The notes beneath the pieces were generated by a model. That model did not search any database. It had not been told where the DNA came from and saw nothing but the letters and a program-made list of their open reading frames with translations. The position numbers and the translations under genes are program-made. A stretch of DNA of 15,122 nucleotides from Chloroflexota bacterium (lineage in GTDB: Bacteria; Chloroflexota; Dehalococcoidia; UBA1151; TMED-70): positions 1 through 15,122 of the forward strand of contig PBLU01000008.1 of the NCBI GenBank assembly GCA_002721875.1. Direction: 5' to 3'. Positions 1 to 8,683 of the stretch are shown piece after piece. How positions within the stretch are numbered: the first letter of the stretch is position 1; each line of letters begins with the position of its first letter.

Positions 1-512
1 CCAGTGCTAGGAATAGACTCTTTGATGGAATAAATTGTTTTGTCTGAAATATTTAAATTTTCTGAAAATAAACGCACATCTTCTTCAGTTATTCTTCCAG
101 ATGGACCAGTACCCAGTAGATCTGAGATGTCTATTTCTAGCTTTTTAGCCAAGCTCCTTGCTCTGGGTGAAGCTATTACTTTTTTGTTTAAATTAATATT
201 TTCTTTTTGTTTTATTTCATTATTTTCCTCTTTATTATCTATTAATTTATCTGGTATATCACTTTCAGACTCACCTTCTAATAAAATCATTCCCAAAACA
301 GTTCCAACAGGAACTAAATCTCCTTCTTTTATATCTATTCTGCCCAGTTTACCAGCCTCAGTAGCTTCTACTGCTGCATTTACTTTTGTTGATTCTATTT
401 CTACAAGATCGTCACCTTTTGAGACATCTTCTCCTATTGATTTTAACCACTTCACTACAGTTCCATCATTCATATTCATCCCCCACTGAGGAAGTTTTAT
501 TTCTTTAGGCAT
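1..512 (-). CDS. E2 acyltransferase of a 2-oxoacid dehydrogenase complex, N-terminal part
   Basis: Partial gene: 170 codons are present and the catalytic domain lies beyond the window edge. E2 carries the acyl group on a swinging lipoyl arm from E1 to CoA. Read on the minus strand, the protein starts MPKEIKLPQWGMNMNDG and shows a lipoyl domain at about residues 3-79. The lipoyl-lysine is K43, in the context ESTKVNAAVEA. After an acidic, Lys/Asn-rich linker (about 80-111) comes a peripheral subunit-binding domain (about 112-149) with ASPRARSLAKKL and GTGPSGRITEEDV. The ATG at 512 is preceded by GGAG seven bases upstream and overlaps the end of the HAD gene by 8 bases, so the two are probably translationally coupled. 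The lysine context ESTKV departs from the common ETDKA. Substrate (pyruvate, acetoin or a branched-chain oxoacid) cannot be read from this part. Confidence 0.93.
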   Translation of the reverse strand, partial: MPKEIKLPQWGMNMNDGTVVKWLKSIGEDVSKGDDLVEIESTKVNAAVEATEAGKLGRIDIKEGDLVPVGTVLGMILLEGESESDIPDKLIDNKEENNEIKQKENINLNKKVIASPRARSLAKKLEIDISDLLGTGPSGRITEEDVRLFSENLNISDKTIYSIKESIPST

Positions 513-1212
513 TTATAACTCCTTGATTATCAAGTTTTTCAAAAAGTTGATTGAAATCTCTTACTATAACATCTGGTTTTAACATTTTATGGCATTCTTC
601 ATAAGGCAAATTATATCTGTCAATATAAGCTCCAATCATTCCACAGCTTTTTGCTCCCATAACATCAAATGAATTAGCAGATACCATTAATATCTCTGAT
701 AAATTATATCCTGAAATTAAAGAAGCTTTTCTATACACTCCTGAAAAAGGCTTAAAGGCTCCGACATCTTCAACAGATATAATATTATCAAAATCAAACT
801 GAATTCTATTTTTTGCCAAATGGTCTAAGAATGACTTATTACCATTAGATAAAGCAATTAAGGAAAAATTTTTTTTCAATAACTTTAGATTTTCAGAAAT
901 ATCATCAAATGGAATTAAATTCTGCCAATTATCATCCCATAATTCTAACTCACTTAATGACGGCTCCATATTAAATTTTCTAGAAGTATACTTAAATGCA
1001 TTTTTGACAGTTATAAGATAACCGCTGTGACCAAGATCAAGAATATTATCTTGATATTGTTCTATTCTTTGTCTGTGACGTAAGAAGGCCCAAAATTCTT
1101 GAGGAGTTACTGAAGATTTATTATTATCTAAAATATTTTTTATAGACGGATAAGTACTTTTTTCTAAATCTAAAATAGTGCCAAACAAATCAAATGTTAG
1201 AGCTTTTATCAT
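505..1212 (-). CDS. Type II (S)-2-haloacid dehalogenase-like HAD hydrolase
   Basis: A 235-residue HAD-superfamily enzyme. Family members replace the halogen of L-2-haloacids with hydroxyl through an aspartyl-ester intermediate. Motif I is FDLFGT: nucleophile D8 is present, but the second aspartate of HAD phosphatases is replaced by F10, as in haloacid dehalogenases. By my alignment to L-DEX YL, the expected active-site residues are present: D8, T12, R45, S122 with N123 (LSNGN), K154 and Y160 (KPFSGVY), and S178, N180, D183 (VSANSFD). F182 stands where L-DEX has a tryptophan. Length matches the family (about 220-240). The ATG directly abuts the E1-beta stop codon and the gene's end overlaps the E2 start, so it is embedded in the dehydrogenase operon. 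Family assignment is firm. The true substrate is unknown, and a phosphatase or other hydrolase role is possible but less likely. Confidence 0.85.
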   Translation of the reverse strand: MIKALTFDLFGTILDLEKSTYPSIKNILDNNKSSVTPQEFWAFLRHRQRIEQYQDNILDLGHSGYLITVKNAFKYTSRKFNMEPSLSELELWDDNWQNLIPFDDISENLKLLKKNFSLIALSNGNKSFLDHLAKNRIQFDFDNIISVEDVGAFKPFSGVYRKASLISGYNLSEILMVSANSFDVMGAKSCGMIGAYIDRYNLPYEECHKMLKPDVIVRDFNQLFEKLDNQGVINA

Positions 1213-2178
1213 TTATTCTATTTCCATTGTTTCTTTAACGGCTTTTGAAATTTTTTCAATATTAGGATAAACTAATGCCTCTAGAGTCTGGGCATAAGGT
1301 ATGTGAACTTGTTCAGAAGCAACTTTTATAATTGGAGACTGTAAAAACCAAAAGCCCTCTTCAGCAATAATTGAAGAAATTTCAGAAGCAGCTGAGCATA
1401 CTTTATGTGCAGGATCAGCAATTACCAGCCGACCTGTTTTTTCAACTGAAGATAAAATTAATTGTTTATCCAAAGGAACTAAGGTTCTTGGATTTATTAC
1501 TTCACAAGATATTCCTTCTTTTTCTAGTTTATTAGCTGCTTCTAATGCAAGCTTTACCGAACCAGCTATTCCTACTATTGTACAATCATTACCTTTTTTT
1601 AATATCTCAGCTTTACCAAATGGTATTTCTTCTTCTGTTACATCTCCTCTAGTTCCCATTAAGTTTGTATCTTCAAAAATTATTACAGGATCATCGTCTC
1701 TGATAGCAGTCTTTAGTAGCCCTTTAGCATCAGCAGATGTCGCTGGAACAACGATCTTTACTCCTGGCATATTCATAAACATTGGATAGTTTCTATCAGA
1801 ATGATGAGCAGCCGAACCTGCACCATAAGCCATTGATGCTCTATAAACAACCGGTAATGTTGCTTGGCCTCCAAACATATATCTCATTTTTGCAGCTTGT
1901 GATATTAATTGATCCATTGCCACCCACATAAAGCTAGTTACTGTTTCTACGATAGGCCTCATGCCAACCAATGAAGCACCTATTGCTGCTCCAAAAAAAC
2001 CATTTTCAGACAAAGGCGTATCTAAAACCCTTTCCTCTCCAAATTCTTTATATAAATTTTTGGTAGCTCCATAAATAGATAATCTTATATCTTCTCCCAT
2101 AATAAATACATTAGGGTCTCTTCTCATTTCTTCAGCTATAGCTTCATTTATAGCATCAGCAAATAATTTTTCTGCCAT
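1213..2178 (-). CDS. E1-beta subunit of a thiamine-diphosphate 2-oxoacid/acetoin dehydrogenase
   Basis: A 321-residue transketolase-like beta subunit that pairs with the upstream E1-alpha in an alpha2beta2 ThDP enzyme for oxidative decarboxylation of a 2-oxoacid, or cleavage of acetoin. The N-terminus has the family pattern with GED at 28-30, then DTPLSENGFFGAAIGAS around 53-69. E58 there is the glutamate expected to activate the ThDP aminopyrimidine. The C-terminal transketolase domain follows, with EVINPRTLVPLD. The reading frame is open 15 codons further upstream, but I chose the ATG at 2178 because GGAG lies eight bases before it and the protein then starts as relatives do (MAEKLFADAINEAI). 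With this start the gap to E1-alpha is 17 bases. Same operon as the HAD and E2 genes. Confidence 0.94.
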   Translation of the reverse strand: MAEKLFADAINEAIAEEMRRDPNVFIMGEDIRLSIYGATKNLYKEFGEERVLDTPLSENGFFGAAIGASLVGMRPIVETVTSFMWVAMDQLISQAAKMRYMFGGQATLPVVYRASMAYGAGSAAHHSDRNYPMFMNMPGVKIVVPATSADAKGLLKTAIRDDDPVIIFEDTNLMGTRGDVTEEEIPFGKAEILKKGNDCTIVGIAGSVKLALEAANKLEKEGISCEVINPRTLVPLDKQLILSSVEKTGRLVIADPAHKVCSAASEISSIIAEEGFWFLQSPIIKVASEQVHIPYAQTLEALVYPNIEKISKAVKETMEIE

Positions 2179-2195
2179 TAAATTACTCCGTTTAA

Positions 2196-3185
2196 TTAAG
2201 GTTTTGGTATAGGATTTGCCCACATTCCTTCGAATAAATCATCTGGTCCAGGAAATTCACTTTTTCTTGCAAAGTTAACTGCCTCTTCTATCTCTAACCT
2301 AGAATTATTTTCAATCTTTTTACAATCTTCCTTAGTAAGAATTCCTCTGTCTATTAATTTTTTTGTAAGAATATCTATAGGGTCTCTTTCTCTCCATTTA
2401 TCTATTTCTGACTTGTCTCTATACTCTCCTCTTCTGATCTTTCCCAAGCCAAGAGAATGTTCTTCGAAACGATATGTCAAACCTTCTATGAGAGTAGGCC
2501 CTTCTCCGTTTCTTGCTCTCTTAACAGCTTCTGATGTTGCCTCATACATGGCTTCAACATTTTGCCCATCGACTAAAATTCCTGGCATATTATAAGCAAC
2601 TGCCCTATCCGAAACATTGTCCACAGCTACTGAATTTTCATATGAATTGGTTATGGCATATTGATTATTTTCACAAACAAATATGACTGGAAGCTTCCAG
2701 ATAGAAGCGAGATTCATTGATTCGTGACAAGCCCCCTGATTAGAAGCGCCGTCTCCAAAAAAAACAACCGAAACAAAATCTTTTTTCCCCATTTTAGAAG
2801 CTAAGCCAGCTCCAGTAGCAACAGGAACAGAAGAACCAACTATTCCTGACTCTCCTAGTATACCTACAGAAAAGTCTGCCAGATGCATTGAGCCACCTTT
2901 TCCTTTACAGTAGCCATCTACTCTTCCATAAATTTCAGCCATAGCTTTTTTTATGCTCCCGCCCTTAGCAAGTGGATGACCATGAGATCTATGATTGCCA
3001 GCAATATAATCAGTATCTTTCAATGCCAAACATACGCCTACAGCAACTGCTTCTTCACCAATATAAGGATGTGCTGGGCCAACAAACTCTCCTGCTTCAT
3101 GAACTTCAATTACTTTTTCTTCAAAAGATCTAATTGTCCACATTCTTTCAAGCATTAGCTTTTGAATTTCCTTGGTTATTTCCAT
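2196..3185 (-). CDS. E1-alpha subunit of a thiamine-diphosphate 2-oxoacid/acetoin dehydrogenase
   Basis: A 329-residue ThDP-binding alpha subunit and first gene of the operon. The ThDP motif is clear: GDGASNQG at 144-151 ending in ENN at 172-174. The substrate-channel region GKGGSMHLADFSVGILG (about 95-111) and the HRSHGHPLAKG segment (65-75) are typical of PDH/acetoin E1-alpha proteins. The phrase MHLADFSVGILG resembles acetoin dehydrogenase alpha subunits, but pyruvate dehydrogenase is equally possible. The frame is open to an ATG at 3233. I prefer the ATG at 3185: the extra 16 residues are basic and unlike the family, the upstream ATG has no ribosome site, and the interval holds an exact 12-base direct repeat that looks regulatory. 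An AGGA lies 11 bases before the chosen start, which is rather far. Confidence 0.92.
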   Translation of the reverse strand: MEITKEIQKLMLERMWTIRSFEEKVIEVHEAGEFVGPAHPYIGEEAVAVGVCLALKDTDYIAGNHRSHGHPLAKGGSIKKAMAEIYGRVDGYCKGKGGSMHLADFSVGILGESGIVGSSVPVATGAGLASKMGKKDFVSVVFFGDGASNQGACHESMNLASIWKLPVIFVCENNQYAITNSYENSVAVDNVSDRAVAYNMPGILVDGQNVEAMYEATSEAVKRARNGEGPTLIEGLTYRFEEHSLGLGKIRRGEYRDKSEIDKWRERDPIDILTKKLIDRGILTKEDCKKIENNSRLEIEEAVNFARKSEFPGPDDLFEGMWANPIPKP

Positions 3186-3214
3186 TTTATGAATATTCCT
3201 AATAATTTTTAATC

Positions 3215-3244
3215 TCTTGGGAAATATCTTCATCTTGGGAAATA
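3215..3244. repeat. Exact 12-bp direct repeat in the E1-alpha leader
   Basis: TCTTGGGAAATA occurs at 3215-3226 and again at 3233-3244, 18 bases apart start to start. On the operon's strand it reads TATTTCCCAAGA. The copies lie 30-60 bases before the E1-alpha start, where a regulator could block transcription or translation. A degenerate ATCTTGG also occurs at 3371-3377 in the gyrB leader. Protein binding is inference. Confidence 0.6.
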
Positions 3245-3248
3245 ATTA

Positions 3249-3265
3249 AGTCAAGTTTATAAACT
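3249..3265 (-). promoter_or_regulatory. Possible -35 element and palindrome for the dehydrogenase operon
   Basis: A perfect 12-base palindrome, AGTTTATAAACT, lies at 3254-3265. It touches TTGACT (read on the minus strand, 3254 to 3249), a good -35 match. No convincing -10 sits at the ideal distance; GAAGAT or AAGATA at 17-18 bases is weak. The arrangement could be an operator over a promoter, but confidence is low. Confidence 0.3.
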
Positions 3266-3309
3266 GTTTTTTTATAAAAATAATTTTTAGTTCAAAATTT
3301 CATCTAAAT

Positions 3310-3338
3310 TTGAAATTTAAGTCATCTCACTATATATT
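3310..3338 (+). promoter_or_regulatory. Candidate sigma-70-type promoter for gyrB
   Basis: TTGAAA (3310-3315) and TATATT (3333-3338) are separated by exactly 17 bases, a near-consensus housekeeping promoter. Transcription would begin near 3345, leaving a leader of about 80 bases before the gyrB ATG. It was found by eye; AT-rich DNA yields such matches by chance, but the position upstream of gyrB fits. Confidence 0.5.
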
Positions 3339-3347
3339 TTCTTTTCT

Positions 3348-6173
<2,826 letters not shown>

Positions 6174-6177
<4 letters not shown>

Positions 6178-6731
6178 ATTATTTCTCCTGATGAATTAAC
6201 CTCTAGAATAGTGGAATAATTATAGCCTAAACTTAGAAGTTTTTCTGAACCACCAAGCTTCCTATCTAGAACGGTCAAAACCTGTAAGATTTCACAATTA
6301 TTATCTTTTACTGCATTCATTGAATCTATCAAAGAGCCTCCAGTTGACATAGTGTCATCAATGATAACAACTGATGAATTATTTGGAAGGTTCCCTTCAA
6401 TTTTTTTTTGAAGACCATGATCTTTTCTTTCTGATCTTATAAAAAAACCAGAAAGAGAATAACCTTTAATAAAAGCGTTATATACTGTAGATCCGATAAT
6501 TGGGACAGCAGCCACAGCTGGACCTCCAAGATAGTTTACTTGTAGCTCCATAAGCTTTCCAAGAACCCAATCAGAAATAATGCTAGAACTTTCTGGATCT
6601 AAGGAAAGTAATCTTCCGTCGAAATAAAAATTAGACTTCATTCCACTTGCCAAAGTAAATTCACCATATTCAAGAGCTTTTAATTCAATTGCTCGTTTCA
6701 GTAATCTTTTTTTTATATTATTATCCATCAT
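6174..6731 (-). CDS. pyrE: Orotate phosphoribosyltransferase
   Basis: A 185-residue type I phosphoribosyltransferase that converts orotate and PRPP to OMP in UMP synthesis. FTLASGMKSNFYFDGRL (25-41) is the OPRTase N-terminal signature. The mobile catalytic loop RSERKDHG (99-106) supplies R99, K103 and H105. VVIIDDTMSTGGS (121-133) is the PRPP-binding motif. Length is normal for a stand-alone bacterial PyrE (about 180-215). Two adjacent ATGs (6731, 6728) overlap the nadD stop as ATGATG, so either may start translation. The 3' end overlaps the MazG-like gene by four bases. No other pyrimidine gene is in the window. Confidence 0.95.
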
Positions 6732-7291
6732 CTATATAAATTATTTTCCTTTATATATTCTTGTATTTCAATCGGTGTAAAAGATAAAACGGATTTATTT
6801 TCTTTTATTTTTTTTCTAATATCAGAAGAGTTCAAATTAGATAATTTTTTTACTATATTTACATTTTCTTTAGAGCTTTGGTATAAGTCATTTCTAGAGA
6901 AAACGATGAATTTATAGTTACTTAATAGATAAGAACCCTTCTTCCATAAATTTATTTCTTCGAATGCATCAGAACCTAATACTATACAAGAGATTTTAAA
7001 ATCTGGATAATTTTTATTTATATAATTTAGAGTATCAATAGTATAACTTGGAGATAATTTATTGATTTCATAATCAACTAATTCAATGTCGTGGTCAGCA
7101 AATGCTAGTTTACACATCTCATACCTTTGAATTGGAGTGGCTATTGGGGGAACAATTTTCATATATTGGTTACCAGCTGGAGCGATAAATATTTTTTTGA
7201 ACTTAAAATTATTTTTTATGTATTTTATTACCTCTATATGTCCATTGTGAACAGGGTCAAATGTTCCTCCAAAAAATATACTTTCTAGCAT
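6728..7291 (-). CDS. nadD: Nicotinate-nucleotide adenylyltransferase
   Basis: A 187-residue nucleotidyltransferase that adenylates nicotinate mononucleotide in NAD synthesis. The N-terminus carries FFGGTFDPVHNGH with the HxGH motif at 15-18. SPSYTIDTL follows in the middle, and the C-terminal phosphate-binding stretch NSSDIRKKI corresponds to the family's ISSTxIR. GSDAFEEINLWK matches the GxDxxxxxxxW segment. The frame is open ten codons upstream into obg, but the ATG at 7291 follows the obg stop by one base, has a GGGAAGAG ribosome site, and gives the usual N-terminus. Adjacency to obg is a common arrangement in Firmicutes and Chloroflexota. Confidence 0.95.
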   Translation of the reverse strand: MLESIFFGGTFDPVHNGHIEVIKYIKNNFKFKKIFIAPAGNQYMKIVPPIATPIQRYEMCKLAFADHDIELVDYEINKLSPSYTIDTLNYINKNYPDFKISCIVLGSDAFEEINLWKKGSYLLSNYKFIVFSRNDLYQSSKENVNIVKKLSNLNSSDIRKKIKENKSVLSFTPIEIQEYIKENNLYR

Positions 7292-7292
7292 A

Positions 7293-8555
7293 TTACTCTT
7301 CCCAGTTGAATGAATATTCACCTATTTTTAAGGTATCACCTCTTTTTATACCAATATTTTCGAGCTCTTTCGAGATCTTCGATGATTTTAATTTATATTG
7401 AAATTGGATAAGCGTTTTCCAATTGTTAAGGTTAGATCCTTCTGCTAGTTGAACAAATTGCTTGTCTTTTATAATAAAAGAATCTCCATCAGAAACAACC
7501 CTTTTATCATTATTTTTATTAGGACTAATAATTGGCAAGTCAAAGCTATCAAAATTATTTTCAAAACTGTTAATTGAGTTATATGCAAAAGCTAAAAATT
7601 CTTCGGTTTGTTTATCAAAACTTTTAGATAATAAAAAAATCTTATTTTTGAGGAACTTAAAATTATTGATTATTTCTGATGATAATTGAGAGATATTTAG
7701 TTTGGAATTTGAATCATACTTTGATAATATCAACCCTATATTTTTATTAGACAATATAGGGTTAAAATTATTGATTATATCTAATAAAAATCTTATTTCA
7801 TTCAAAATATCATTCTTTATATCAATAACCATGACTATAGTATTGGTTCTTAGTAAATGCTTTAGATAGTTATTTCCTGATGCTAAATTTTTTTCCTTTT
7901 GAGAAACAAGCCCAGGTATTTCTGCTATTTTAATATTTTGAAAACCTCTACTAATTGAAGCTAATACTGGTTGTTTTGTCGTAAAAGGATATTCAGCTAC
8001 CTCTACCTTAGCATTTGATATATTTCGAATAATATTTGATTTTCCTGAATTTGGTCGACCTATAAGGCACACATTTGAAAAAAACCTCAAATCTAATTCA
8101 ATTTGATATTTTGAACCTTTTTCTCCTGCTTCTGCAAGAAGTGGTTCTTTATTTTTAGAGGTTACAAAAGCAACATTTCCTCTTCCGCCTTTTCCCCCTT
8201 TAAATAGCTCTATTGGCTCAGATTCAGTAGTAATTACCGCTATAAGATTTTTTTCTTTTTTTACATCACGAATAAGGGTTCCATCAGGTACTTTTATAAA
8301 TAGATCTTTACCGTTCAAACCGGTTTTTTTTTGATCAGAACCATTTCCTCCGTTTTCAGCATTGAAAAATTTAGAATATCTAAAGGAATTTAAGGAAGAC
8401 ATGTTTTTATCACATATAATCCAAATACTTCCACCTTTTCCGCCATTACCACCATCAGGTCCACCTCTAGAGTTTTTTGAATCTTGATTAAAACTTATGG
8501 AACCTTTTCCGCCATCACCAGATTTAATATTTATTATTACTTTATCTATATACAT
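7293..8555 (-). CDS. obg: Obg-family GTPase with altered G motifs
   Basis: A 420-residue Obg/CgtA protein that normally binds the 50S ribosomal subunit and links GTP/ppGpp state to ribosome assembly and replication. The Gly-rich Obg domain (about 1-158) is well kept (GGPDGGNGGKGG, GGKGGRGNV). The G domain follows (about 160-335), then a C-terminal OCT domain (about 350-420, ending GDTLKIGEYSFNWEE). The G domain departs from the family in several places. G1 is GRPNSGKSN rather than GxPNxGKST. G3 is EIPG (E212) instead of DIPG, followed by SQKEKNLASG where a Gly-rich EGA segment is expected. G4 is SKYD (278-281) instead of NKxD. G5 is LLSKS instead of a SA motif. Switch I YPFTT (189-193) is intact. 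I verified the G3 and G4 codons directly. First gene of a four-gene operon. Confidence 0.93.
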   Translation of the reverse strand: MYIDKVIINIKSGDGGKGSISFNQDSKNSRGGPDGGNGGKGGSIWIICDKNMSSLNSFRYSKFFNAENGGNGSDQKKTGLNGKDLFIKVPDGTLIRDVKKEKNLIAVITTESEPIELFKGGKGGRGNVAFVTSKNKEPLLAEAGEKGSKYQIELDLRFFSNVCLIGRPNSGKSNIIRNISNAKVEVAEYPFTTKQPVLASISRGFQNIKIAEIPGLVSQKEKNLASGNNYLKHLLRTNTIVMVIDIKNDILNEIRFLLDIINNFNPILSNKNIGLILSKYDSNSKLNISQLSSEIINNFKFLKNKIFLLSKSFDKQTEEFLAFAYNSINSFENNFDSFDLPIISPNKNNDKRVVSDGDSFIIKDKQFVQLAEGSNLNNWKTLIQFQYKLKSSKISKELENIGIKRGDTLKIGEYSFNWEE

Positions 8556-8617
8556 ATATTTAAATTTAATAACATTAATTAAGTGTGTTCAAATTGTTTA
8601 TGAACCTATTTATATTA

Positions 8618-8647
8618 AGTATAAAATTATTTGTTGAAAACTGTTAA
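8618..8647 (-). promoter_or_regulatory. Candidate promoter of the obg operon
   Basis: Read on the minus strand, TTAACA (8647 to 8642) and TATACT (8623 to 8618) are spaced by 18 bases, a near-consensus sigma-70 pair. Transcription would begin near 8611, giving a leader of about 55 bases to the obg ATG at 8555. The -35 lies inside TTATTAACA (8650 to 8642), one base away from the DnaA-box consensus TTATNCACA. Confidence 0.5.
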
Positions 8648-8661
8648 TAAATTTGTTGAAA
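8629..8661. repeat. 11-bp direct repeat around the obg -35 element
   Basis: ATTTGTTGAAA occurs exactly at 8629-8639 and 8651-8661, 22 bases apart, close to two helical turns. One copy lies in the promoter spacer and the other just upstream of the -35, so both would present to the same face of the helix. This looks like a regulator site. Two looser DnaA-box-like matches (TGTGTTCAA at 8584-8592 and TGTTTATGA at 8595-8603, plus strand) lie further downstream. Confidence 0.5.
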
Positions 8662-8683
8662 GAGTTGCAAAAACTTTTAGAAA

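Noticed and set aside
40..489. Plus-strand 149-codon open frame with hydrophobic stretches
   Set aside because: It is the antisense shadow of the lipoyl and subunit-binding domains of E2, which are unmistakable on the minus strand.
2179..2223. N-terminal extension of E1-beta
   Set aside because: A GGAG ribosome site directly precedes the ATG at 2178 and the extra residues do not resemble the family.
7292..7321. N-terminal extension of NadD into obg
   Set aside because: The ATG at 7291 has a good ribosome site and yields the canonical start just before the GGTFDPVHNGH motif.
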